Source of the DNA: Scolanthus callimorphus
Lineage: Eukaryota; Cnidaria; Anthozoa; Actiniaria; Edwardsiidae
Assembly: GCA_033964015.1 (NCBI GenBank)
Contig: CM066916.1
Coordinates: forward strand, 11,510,501 to 11,574,500
DNA: 64,000 bases
Direction: 5' to 3'
The notes below the pieces were generated by a model that saw nothing but the letters and a program-made list of their open reading frames with translations, made no database searches and was not told the DNA's origin. Of the stretch, positions 33,932 to 44,289 are shown piece after piece. The translations under genes were made by a program, and so were the position numbers. Positions within the stretch are counted from its first letter, which is position 1. Every line of letters begins with the position of its first letter.

Positions 33932-34208
33932 TCCTGACACTATTCATCGACGAAGGAAAAAGGTTTTGAACATGTTCAAAGTGTGTGCGAGTCGATGATC
34001 GTACCTTGAGTTCAAACCCGCACGATATTTAAAAACTCGCAAACTGCATTTTGTGAAGAGGGATTCGTATTCGTTTTTGAAAAATGCATCAGCACTACCA
34101 AAACGCCCAAACAAATCCTGTGTCTTTATCAGAAAGCTGTGTTATTGCCACTTTTGTGTGCCACTTTGATATTGACGTGCACGTCACTCAGGCGCCTTGC
34201 ATGCAACT

Positions 34209-36621
34209 ATGTGGTTGATAAGAGCGGTAGCGGTGAGTCTGATTGCTAACAATATTTAATAATTATTGGATGTGGTTAAGCATGATAGCGGAGCTCCTGC
34301 GCGGGCCGAAGGCCCGCGCAAGCGGAGCACCATACCTAAGGAAAAAACGTATAGTATACTATCAAGTTGATTTTTGAACGTCACGGGCATTATGGATCAT
34401 TTTGATGACGTCATTGATGACGTAAGGGCATGTGACCTTCGTGTAGAGTTCCTCTTATGGTCTTTGAAAGTTTGTCCAAGTTTGGCTTCTATAGAAGCTA
34501 CCCTTCGGGATTTTTTCTTTATTTTTCTGGTATTAAACCTATAGCGTACGCCGTCCGTCCATCCGTCCGTCCGTGTACACATGGGAACCCTGTGGTATGC
34601 AAAGAAAAAATTATATCTCCTCAAGGGAACATGCTAAGACAACCATACTTGGGATATTTTGTCTATGCCACAAGGGGGGTGCTGTAACACGGACACGTGA
34701 TGTGACATCATCGATGACGTCATCAGTGATTGAAAAATTAATATCTCGTGAAGGGAAGACTCTAAAACAACCAAACTTTGGTAGTGTAGTCTAGGTCACC
34801 AGGTGAACGAAATGAAGTGGTCACGTGATATGACGTCATCGATGACGTCATCAGAGATTGAAAAATTAATAACTCGTGAAGGGAAAACTCTAAAACAACC
34901 AAACATGGGTAGTGTAGTCTAGGTCACTTAGATGAGCGAAATGAAGTGGTCAAGTGATGTGACGTCATCAATGACGTCATCTATGCTTGAAAAATCAAAT
35001 CTCGTGAAGGGAAGACTCTAAAACAACCAAACTTGGGTAGTGTAGTCTAGGCCACCAGATGAGCGAAATGAGGTGGCCACGTGATATGACGTCATCGATG
35101 ACGTCATCTATGCTTGAAAAATCAATATCTCGTGAAGGGAAGACTCTAAGACAACCAAACTTGGGTAGTGTAGTCTAGACCACCAGATGAGCGAAATGAG
35201 GTGGTCACGTGATATGACGTCATCGATGACGTCATCTATGCTTGAAATCAATATCTCGTGAAGGGAAGACTCTAAGACAACCAACCTTGGGTAGTGTAGT
35301 CTAGGCCACCAGATGAGCGAAACGAGGTGGTCACGTGATATGACGCCATCGATGACGTCATATATGTTTGAAAAATTAATATCTCGTGAAGGGAAGACTC
35401 GAAAACAACCAAACATTGGTAGTGTAGTCTAGGTCACTAGATGAGTGAAATGAAGTGGTCAGGTGATATGACGTCATCGATGACGTCATCAATGCATGAA
35501 AAAATAATATCTCGTGAAGGTAAGACTCACATGGGAATCCCTTTCATTCACACAGAAAATTTTATAACCAGGAGCTCCGCTTTTAGCCAGTGGCTAAATC
35601 TATATATTAGTGACATTTGTCGACGTTGAGGTTTGCTGCCTAGAAAACGCAGGGAGCGTTCATTTTTAAAGTACGACATCAATTGTTTGATATGAATATG
35701 GCTATAACATCAACTCGTCCTATTTTTCTCTTCCGTTTACAGGTTACCGGTGTCTGTTATGGGATGGTCTTGCTGTGTATGGTTGCCAAGGTAACAAATA
35801 TTAACCTCGGCATACCGCCCAGTCAATGCACAGACTTTGTGATGGACAACAAGCTGAAAAAAGACCTACCTCCTCTGCTCATGCAAAAAAAAATAAACAA
35901 AAGCATGGTTATTTGTGTCAAAAAAAGCAAGGAGTCGTTGATAAGCCAGTTAAAAGATGTCGGAGGGTATAATCCGGATTACATCGCAACAGAGCCAGAC
36001 GAGGTGAAGGATTTCATAGACCCGGCAAAGTTTATCTACTCGACATCCCGCCTTCCGCTCCGTCGTCAGGTTCCCAAAAAGCCAACGAAGACCCCGAAGA
36101 CCATCCCTCTATTTCTTAGATACATGCGTCTTGTTTCCATTCGAAACGGCGTTAGAAGGTCAAACGACTTCAAACGTTTTAAAAGAGTAGAACCCGTGCC
36201 ATTCGGAGTACAAAAGGATAGTTGTGTAAAAGGAGGAGAACCCGTCACATCGTACCCAGACCAAGTCCACATGTGTCACTCGTGTCACTATATCAGAGAG
36301 CAAGGAAATAACAAGTTCCCACCTTACCTGAACGAACGAGTCTGTACAAATATCCTCCTTAAAAAACATAATGACGTACCATACAACTCCGATGAGGTAA
36401 ACGAACGTGAGGGGCAGTGCTGGCATAAATCGGGGATGTGCGTTCAGAAGGAAATTGCGATGAAAGGACTGGTTTATGTGGGCAACAAGGAAGAGCAAGT
36501 TCAGGGTCAAACTATTTATAGGGACCAGTACGAAGAGGACAACAGTCTTAGTATACGCACCTGCTGTGAATGTCAGTTTTGGGAGGACAAAGGAAAGTTT
36601 TTGAACCCTTTTCCACCATAG
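34209..36621 (+). CDS. Cytokine-like cystine-knot proprotein, paralogue A (two exons)
   Basis: Exon 1 coding part is 34,209-34,232 (M-W-L-I-R-A-V-A), donor GCG|GTGAGT; the intron is 34,233-35,742; exon 2 is 35,743-36,621 after ...CCGTTTACAG. The 300-residue product starts with a convincing signal peptide that spans the splice junction (C-Y-G-M-V-L-L-C-M-V-A). A Lys-rich prodomain with G-G-Y-N-P-D-Y follows, then R-F-K-R (36,175-36,186), a furin-type site. The mature part is about 144 residues with C-x2-C, F-P-P-Y-L-N-E-R-V-C, C-W-x5-C and a terminal T-C-C-E-C, resembling IL-17/Trunk-type cystine knots. I infer a secreted, processed signalling ligand. No family name is certain. Paralogues B and C share every landmark. 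Frames upstream of the acceptor inside the intron are not coding. Confidence 0.8.
34283..35608. mobile_element. Transposon-like insertion in the intron of paralogue A
   Basis: It begins with a GGAGCTCCTGCGCGGGCC hairpin (GCGCGGGCC/GGCCCGCGC) near 34,290 and ends with CAGGAGCTCCGCTTTTAGCC, whose inverse lies at 24,683-24,708. It carries the CRE minisatellite and a CCGTCCGTCCATCC run near 34,552. Paralogue B's intron lacks it, so it arrived after, or was lost since, the duplication. Confidence 0.65.
34702..35535. repeat. Minisatellite of about 128 bp with paired CRE palindromes
   Basis: Seven units start at about 34,702, 34,831, 34,960, 35,087, 35,215, 35,341 and 35,469. Each holds TGACGTCATCGATGACGTCA or a close variant, two TGACGTCA palindromes 12 bp apart. 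By my reading 12 of 14 palindromes are perfect; 34,702 (TGACATCA) and 35,341 (TGACGCCA) are changed. The rest of the unit is ATCTCGTGAAGGGAAGACTC and GTAGTGTAGTCTAGG. Confidence 0.93.
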
Positions 36622-37185
36622 TAGAGCAATTTTTGAACATTTGTAGTTCCTCGATAGGGGGGTACGGCTATTTTTGGAACAGCCTATTTTAGAGTTTCTA
36701 AAATATATACTAATCGACTTCTGCGTGTTAATTGGCTGATTTTAGATGAGCTAGCTGTCAAAAACTGCGTTTGCCAGAAAAAAAAAATATTAAAAATCTA
36801 CCTACGGAAGCCCGAGTAGTAAAAACAGGGTGGTCAAAGGTCACATTCCATCTATTTTAGCCTCCCTTTTAGTCGAAAACCACCGTTTTGCAATGTCATT
36901 GTAAAAGAGTTCAATATAAAACATAACGTTTTCAAGGCGTTTTATAGTACAACAGCGCCATGCCTTTGTTACAAGAATTGATAATTAAAAGATTTAATGA
37001 TTCAATGAAGGGGCTTATATTATACAGGCGAACAGAGCTAAGGCTAGCCGCAGCATTCGTCCTTCAATGAGGCGTGAGCATATACAAAAGGAAACTGTTT
37101 CAAAATACGGAATCAAGATACTTATATGATTACTTGGTGGATTCAATTGAAAAGTCATAGGGCCCGTTTTTCGAAACATCCAACA
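36622..37185. other. Spacer between duplication units A and B
   Basis: No gene. AT-rich. The duplication unit B begins near 37,186 with CTCCGGCCGAAACGTT, the equivalent of 31,915. Confidence 0.5.
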
Positions 37186-40100
37186 ATTCTCCGGCCGAAA
37201 CGTTATATTCTATTTTCTCCCTTCTGATTAAATAGCCTAGATCTTCCTGTTTGTGGGTATTGATAGTAGTGTTTTCATTTCATTCAAGCCCTCAAATCGA
37301 CGAAAACGCACAGACCTCGGGTAAAACTTCTCCGGAAACTTTAATAACTTGTCATTGTTTATCACAACTAACGCAATTTATTCTGTATGGGGAAAGTTTT
37401 TCGGGACATGGAGCGACATGTTTGAACAGAACATGTCGTGACAATGTCGCCACTGAGATACATATGCCGGAAGGCACTACCAGGTTTCTTTTTTTAGTTC
37501 ATAAAAATTCCAAACACTCGATTTCTCGGTCAACTGGATCTTCCTGCTCGCCAAAGTCTGATTGTCGGCCAATAGGATTTAGGATCGATATTTAGTTCTA
37601 TAAAAATGTGCAAATTCTTTAGCATTTTTCCAAAGGGTTGTAACTCTTCTTCCGCATTGGTTGTAGCGACCGCTCTCGTTGTGCCAAGCAAATACAAAGG
37701 AAGAGGCGCCTGATCATGGGGAGAAATACCGAATGGACATGCGCACTTGAGCGTGGCACTTCTAAAATATGGACTCAGATTACCTTCAAATAATTTACTG
37801 TAAATGTATGGCAATGAAACTTAAATTCAAGATAACACTGGGCTAAATTCGAAATCGAAAGTTACTTTGCCTCCGATCGAAACAACATGTTGTTCATCTT
37901 TCTTTTCGTGGTAATATTGGTGGGCTACAGTATAAAATCGGTTCGGTTTTGTCAAATCTAGGTTACAAACTCAAGAGCTCTGTTTACAAGAGGAAGTCTA
38001 TGCCACGGCGCTAAAATACACAGAACTAACAGTCAAATTTCGTAACGTTATAAGCTCGTACAAACCTCACTTTACCTCCAGATCAAAAGAACAAGAATTC
38101 CTTCGTAAATTCACACAGATTTCACGTCATGTAAATGATTTTTCAGCTCGGTTTTTAAGATCCACTTCCATGTTAAACGAGGCTTCATTGTTTGGCCCTT
38201 GAAGTCCGCCTCGAAGCAAAAAAGCTCGAAAAAATGCCGATTTCTTCGCTTCTTTCCGCTCTGAGCGGCCAGTTCTTCGACAGTGTACAACCAGGCGTTC
38301 CTCTGCTAATAATATGTGTCCAAAAAGACTAGAAACGAGTACCAGAGTGCCTAGCGAACTTAATTTTTAAATATTAGCGCGAACTTGAAGCGAACCGGCG
38401 AAGGCAAAGTTCAGTATTGACTTTCGTTATTTATCAACGCATCCTCGATATTTTCCCAAAATTAACAAAAGCATGATATATTATTTTACTTTGCTTTCAA
38501 ATTGTTTCTTCTTGGCATGTTATCAGCCGAAAAGGCAAAGTTTTAAGCAATTTATAACAACCCTTCACTCTCTCTTCTGTCTCTCCCGGAAGTCAGGGTT
38601 TGTTTTTGCATACTAATTGACCCACCAATCGACAGCGACCAATGAGAGACGCAATAGGACAATCGACTTTATTGACAGCATAATTAGGGTCATGTTTAAA
38701 CTCCTCCCATTATCATTCGCTATTTCTCGCCATGATAACATCCGCTCCAAAGACTGGTCAACGTTTCCTCTGCAGCAGAACTGTTTTAATTACAGTGGTG
38801 ACTAAAAAAGGTATGAAAAATATACATAACTTTTGCTCTACAAGGCATGTTCATTAGGAATTTGCCTTTGTTTTTTTCCTACTTATTTGCAAAATGCGCC
38901 ATCTCCACGTTCTAGTAGTTCACAAGAAATGCCTTCGATGCCGTTGCCGTCGTCACTATGAACGTTTAGGCTGTGACGACGAATTCTACAATAGTTTGGA
39001 ATTATCTACGTTGCGTTCTCGCCAGAGCGTAAAAGATAGCAGTTGTACGTCTAGTTCTGCAGAAAAAATAAACTCGACTGAAATACATTTACACTCTTGC
39101 AAGATTTGTGTTCTGTAATCAAGTGTATTGTTCTTTGCCGTTGCCGTTATTTTTGCCGTCGTTGCTGCAATACATCAGTCCAGTTCAAAATGTTCATTCA
39201 GCATCGATGAACAGGGGGTCCAACGATTCTTGTTGGCTTAACATCCTGGTGGAATTTCAAAGTACATCCCGCTTCATTGTTCTACTCCCTAGTTACTGTT
39301 GCTACGTCGGGCAAGCCAAAATTTTACTTTGGCATAGAGCATGGAAAATACACCGATTGCAGGAAAGTGTAAGAAGTTTGCTCATAGTATATGGGTTTTA
39401 TATTTTCGTCGCGAAAAGCTGAAGAATTCGATAAAAATCTTCGAATTTCAAGAATGTTGCTCGGACATTTTGAATTCCATAGGGAAAACTGACCATTGTT
39501 TGGTGATTAATTAATGCATAGACGGGATCGGTCTATAACAGCAGTTTATGGCAGTTGGCTTTTCTGCTGTCAATCAAATGCATTCCATGTTAGCCAATCA
39601 GATCACTGTCTGGTACATTCGTTTGGCTTTGTTTGCAAGACATTTCGTGACAGAAGCCAATTCACAACCATGCCTAGGCGAAACTGAGGCAAGGATCTAT
39701 TATTAGCAAAGGCACGACGGTACGAAGTTTGACGTAGGCTTACATTGATATTGATTATGCAGAAACCACAACTGCAAAAAAACTTCCAGATTTGGAAGCA
39801 TTTGGTGGCCTGAAAAAGCTGTACAACAAGCCCTAAATGTTTAAATAGTCAAAATAGACAGCCTATTGAAATTTGATATAAATATTATTTGTTTTTCAGG
39901 TGCGAAACATAAGATCGATTCATCTAATTGTTCATGAAAAGATCATGAAGGTACTCCGACATTACATTTCCTATATTTTGCGGTTATGGCACATGGCCAG
40001 ATGTATAAATTACGTGCCTTATAACTAGTATTAGTTTACAGTTGACGCGGTTTCCATTGTTATTCGTAGGGAATTAACTCGGATAATGGCTCTCAACAAA

Positions 40101-40299
40101 CTAAAAGTCGGGGAGGGATTTGAATTCTCCAGGGAAAGGTTGGGGTTGATCAATAGAATTGAATTGAATTTCTAGGTAAATATATTGCTCATTATGGATT
40201 AATAGGTAAGTATATGGCTCATTATGGATTAATAGGTAAATATCTAGTTATTTACCTATGAATCCATAATAAGCCATATACTTACCTGTAAATCAATAA

Positions 40300-40448
40300 T
40301 GTGTGGTTCCAGAAAATATCCCCCCCCCGGAAGAGTGTTGAAAAGTGACCCCCCACCTCTCTGGAATTCCCGAAGAAAAATACAGTATTTGTATGGAAAA
40401 TATATCCTTTCCTATTATCCTTCCTATGGATAATTTCTGGAACCACAC
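40300..40448. mobile_element. MITE with TGTGTGGTTCCAGAAA ends
   Basis: The ends TGTGTGGTTCCAGAAA and TTTCTGGAACCACACA are perfect inverted repeats, flanked by ATAA on each side. It sits next to an AT-rich foldback (40,170-40,290) repeating GGTAAATAT and CATTATGGATTAATAGG. Confidence 0.85.
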
Positions 40449-41820
40449 AATAAGCCATTTTTACCAAGACTTCAAGGGGCACTGCCACTGTCACGTTTGT
40501 TTCATCAAAATATTTTAAAATAAGACAAGTGTTCTACAGAAACAACTCCGAACCTATATTCTGTTTCAAATTAGTCTTAAAAAGAAAAGAAACTTGTTCA
40601 GCCTGTTCGAAAATCAAAAATGCCAATTAGCAATCCAATTCCATCCGCTCGATTATACACGAAAATACTCCAAATTTGTATTGATCTAGCAGCTGAAAGG
40701 TTAGGTATAAAACGTAGACCATTATTTTGTTGATTTGTAGGGAGTTTGACTGCATTTAAGCTACTTAAAATGACCCCAAGTTAGACCAAATCCATGATAG
40801 ACCATGACAGTTGCCCCTTTCACAATGACTAATTCAATTATCAACCCAAACATTTAACTAGTGAATTCAAATCCATACACTTACCCCGAGAAAAAAAACA
40901 TCCAATAATCTCAGTTTATGCATCTATGCTGACTGTCTGTCTATAACCAATATTTGCTTCTGATTATCCTTTATGCGAATCCCGTTGAACGCCACAAAAC
41001 ACGATTTCCGAGAACGCCTTCACTTGAACCATATTGAGAAGCGTTTGTCCAGTCTACTTGCTTGGTCTCATTGCCCATAGAGTGTGTTTAAGACGTAAAC
41101 CTGAAAATACAGATAAAATCATGCCCAAGTTAATTGCATATCTAATCGTAGAGAGCAACCAACGAGCGCAAAATACCTGAAACTTGCCTTCAGTTTCTCC
41201 ATCTTGAATCAGTTCCATCCGTTTTGCTAGACAGAACGTTATGCAAATTGAGCTGTAGAAGCTGTAAGCTGTCAGGGCGTGGTACAAATGAAAATAACCA
41301 GTAAGGACGTAGTTGCTTTTGTCTCTATTATTTTCGTTCTACAAAGGAGTTCTTTTGTCTGTAGTCTATTATCCTCGTTCTTTGTGTTGAGGTAGGGTAT
41401 TGTTGTATTATCCAACCAGAGAGGAGCTTTACGCAGCTACGTACCGACCAAAATAACAGCGCTTTAATGAGTTGCGCTTTTACAAAAGGCCGCTTGATTG
41501 ATTGGACTGGCTGTTGTACGAAAACAAAGACGTAATTCGTGTTTGGAAACCTTTGTCAATCATAGTTGAATAAAAGTTGTCATTCATTTTCTTCAGCATC
41601 ACAACTTTATTGTGCATGGTAAAAATTAATTGCAATGAGTTTCTCTGGGGAACCCACTTCTATGAAAGCAGCTAAATAACTAACAATAGTTCCTATTGGA
41701 ATCCGCTATCTTTTTCAATTGTAAACTGTACTCCTTTTCAAAACTGTTAAATTCAATGAGAAGAATGCATTTCATTTGTCCCTGTTTTCTGAAAAACCTT
41801 GTCAACTGTAAACTAAGTCC
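40449..41820. other. Non-coding insertion DNA in unit B
   Basis: No gene recognised; absent from unit A. AT-rich with no repeats I can define. Confidence 0.45.
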
Positions 41821-41930
41821 GTTAATTACCTCGATTCTCGGCAATAACCCCAATACATCCCTCGGGCCTACGGCCCTTGGGATGTATTGGGGTTATTGCC
41901 TCGAATCTCGGTAATTAACTCTAACTTATC
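41821..41930. mobile_element. Hairpin MITE
   Basis: Arms of about 45 bp: GTTAATTACC, CGATTCTCGG, CAATAACCCCAATACATCCC on the left, inverted on the right, with a short GGGCC/GGCCC inner loop. Confidence 0.85.
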
Positions 41931-42119
41931 GTGGATTTCTTTTGAATAATAATAATGTATAGAAATATACCACAACAACTTTTCCCAAGGAGGTAAACAG
42001 TGTTGGATATATACTAGGTTTACGTAAATGCAGTGCACGATGGGAAGCTGGTTGAGAGGAAATAACGCCGAATATACGCCACTCCTGCATTCTGATTGGC
42101 TGTTTTTTCGGTGGCGTGG

Positions 42120-42127
42120 TATAAATA
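42120..42127 (+). promoter_or_regulatory. TATA box candidate of paralogue B
   Basis: TATAAATA in GGCGTGGTATAAATA, the equivalent of 33,924. Unit B keeps about 44 bp of the repeat just upstream (GGTTGAGAGGAAATAACGCC) that unit A lacks. Confidence 0.5.
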
Positions 42128-42406
42128 ACCTGACACTATTCATCGACGAAGGGAAAAGGTTTTGAACAGTGTCCAAAGTGTGTGTGAGTCGATGATCGTA
42201 CCTTGAGTTCAAACCCGCACGATAATTTAAAAACTCGCAAACTGCATTTTGTGAAGAGGGAATTCGTATTCGTGTTTGAAAAATGCACCAGCATACCAAA
42301 ACGCCCAAACAAATCCTGTGTCTTTATCAGAAAGCTGTGTTATTGCCACTTTTGTGCGTCACTTTGATATTGACGAGCACGTCACTCAGGCGCCTTGCAT
42401 GCAACT

Positions 42407-43464
42407 ACGTGGTTGATAAGAGCGGTAGCGGTGAGTCTGATTGCTAACAATATTTAACAATTATTGGATGTGGTTAAGCGTTCATTTTTAAAGTACGACA
42501 TCAATTGTTTGATATGACTATGGTTATAACATCAACTCGTCCTTTTTTTCTCTTCCGTTTACAGGTTACCGGTATCTGTTATGGGATGGTCTTGCTGTGT
42601 ATGGTTGTCACGGTAACAAATATTAACCTCGGCATGCCGATCAGTCAATGCACAGACTTTGTGATGGACAACAGGCTGAAAAAAGACCTACCTCCTCTAC
42701 TCATGCTACGAAAACTAAACGGAAGCATGGTTATTTGCGTCAAAAAAAGCAAGGAGTCGTTGATAAGGCAGTTAAAAGATGTCGGAGGGTATAATCCGGA
42801 TTACATCGCAACAGATGAACGCGAGCTGAAGTATTTCGTAGACCCAGCAGAGTTTAGTAAAACGGGATCCCGCCGACCAACGCGTCGTCGTCCGATTCCG
42901 CCAAAGCCTACGAAGACTCCGACCATTTTTCCTCTATTTCTCAGATACTTCCGTCTCGTTTCCATTTCAAACACCGTTAAAAAATCAAACAACTTAAAGC
43001 GTTTTAAAAGAAATGGTCCCGTGCAGTTCGTATTACAAGAGGGTGGTTGCAGAAATGCGGGAGACGATGTCGAGCCAACGACCCAAAGTGCCCAAGTCCA
43101 CATGTGTCACTCGTGTCACTATATCAAAGAGCAACTTGAAAGCCATTTCCCATTCTACTTGAACGAACGAGTCTGTACGAATATCCTACAAGATGAAGAA
43201 AATGTTGAAATACCAAAAAACTACACAGAGGAAGTGGGAAAGGAAGGAATGTGCTGGCATAAATTGGGGATGTGCGTTCAGGTCCGTACTAAGTTGAAAG
43301 GACTGGTTCTTAACAATATCGCGCGACGCAAAAAAATTGGCGATCAATATGTTGGTATACTAGAGTTTAGAACGGACTACACTCTTGAAATACGCAGCAG
43401 TTGTGAATGCCAGTGTTTCAAGGATAGGGGATTTTATCTAAATCTTCCTAATACAATTCCTTGA
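42407..43464 (+). CDS. Cytokine-like cystine-knot proprotein, paralogue B (start codon changed)
   Basis: By homology exon 1 would code 42,407-42,430 and exon 2 is 42,565-43,464 after ...CCGTTTACAG; the intron is only 134 bp. At the position of A's start codon B has ACG (42,407-42,409), and no in-frame ATG lies between there and the preceding stop. Translation could start at the internal ATG of the leader (M-V-L-L-C-M-V-V, 42,586), leaving a short but usable signal peptide. Otherwise B is open: prodomain with G-G-Y-N-P-D-Y, R-F-K-R (43,000-43,011), then a 150-residue domain with C-x2-C, Y-L-N-E-R-V-C, C-W-x5-C and S-C-E-C. Eight Cys match A and C. It is likely functional only if the downstream start works. 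Role as in A, inferred. Confidence 0.7.
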
Positions 43465-43595
43465 TTTCGTAACTTTTGATTGTGAGCTCTGAACTGGGAA
43501 GAGGAAGAAAAGGCTAAGTTCAAACGTGACCAAATTTGACCTGTTTCTGTAAACAGGTGTAAAAAGGACCTCTCAACTCTATTATCAATCATTTT

Positions 43596-44013
43596 AAAAA
43601 GTGTCACTTGCACTAAGTGGGTCATGTGACTCCAACTACCTACGAGATGTTTTGCCAAAATCGATTCCAGAAATACAAAGAACCAATAGACCTCCTCGGC
43701 TTGGGCGTAATGTTGTCGCATTTGAGATCATGTGGCATTCATTTGAATAACATTTCTTTGTTTGTGATGCTTCCATATTGATATATCCTTCGGTGCGTGG
43801 CAAAAAAAAAGGATACCCGTGGGAATGGCACGTTATCTGAAATGGGAAAACATTACGCCCAAGCCGAGGAGGTCTATTGATATTAGTCAGAAACTGAAGT
43901 TTCAGCAGAAAATCTGTAACCTAAGAGGAAATGGCAGCGAGTTGAATTGTCACGATTGTACTCAGAATGTATTGGATTGGGCCACGTGACCCAGTTAGTT
44001 CAAGTGGCCTATT
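43596..44013. mobile_element. MITE, second copy of the TCACGTGACCC-ended family
   Basis: The right end CACGTGACCCAGTTAGTTCA and the diverged left end CACTTGCACTAAGTGGGTCA match the element at 98-329. The interior shares TCAACTCGCTGCCATTT-like sequence in inverse orientation. It is interrupted by another MITE. Confidence 0.8.
43684..43879. mobile_element. MITE nested in the preceding element
   Basis: CAATAGACCTCCTCGGCTTG and CAAGCCGAGGAGGTCTATTG are perfect inverted ends that continue through GGCGTAATGTT. 196 bp, non-coding. Confidence 0.9.
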
Positions 44014-44289
44014 TAAAGCAGGTAGTTGTGGGAGAATGGAGACGAAAGTGCATGAATTAAGATTGTAAAACCTACACCCAAATCCTATGTTGTATGCAGG
44101 TCTTGAACCCTGTTCCAAAACCTACTACTCAAAAGATGGCAGCGACAATTGATTAATTTAGGGGAGTGTGGGGTATGCAAGACCGGGCAGAGGTCTTTCA
44201 TCCAAATGCAAAACCCGCTCGATACAATATGTTCAATCCATTTCAAATCGAGGATGGCGCGATAACTGCACTATATAGGATTACTGATA

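Larger units (their letters stand above)
31890..36621 (+). repeat. Tandem segmental duplication, unit A
   Basis: From about 31,890 the sequence is closely similar to unit B from about 37,190, including regulatory-looking upstream DNA and the gene. It contains paralogue A. Unit A carries the CRE minisatellite in its intron that B lacks. Confidence 0.88.
37186..43464 (+). repeat. Tandem segmental duplication, unit B
   Basis: Collinear with unit A except for two insertions: about 37,700-38,735 (about 1.0 kb, interrupting the possible 5' exon) and about 40,034-41,926 (about 1.9 kb, carrying two MITEs). It ends with paralogue B. Confidence 0.85.

Noticed and set aside
34084..34232. A longer first exon from the ATG at 34,084 and its counterpart in B
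   Set aside because: In A and B this frame differs by one base and does not join exon 2 in phase; it is at most an upstream ORF.
35683..35742. N-terminal 20 residues of the paralogue A frame upstream of the acceptor
   Set aside because: A canonical acceptor CCGTTTACAG and an in-frame exon 1 with ATG and a donor give a better signal peptide; the upstream residues are intron.
36187..36618. Firm IL-17 annotation
   Set aside because: C-x6-C with C-W and the C-E-C end fit Trunk/PTTH-like knots as well; without a profile search the family is left open.
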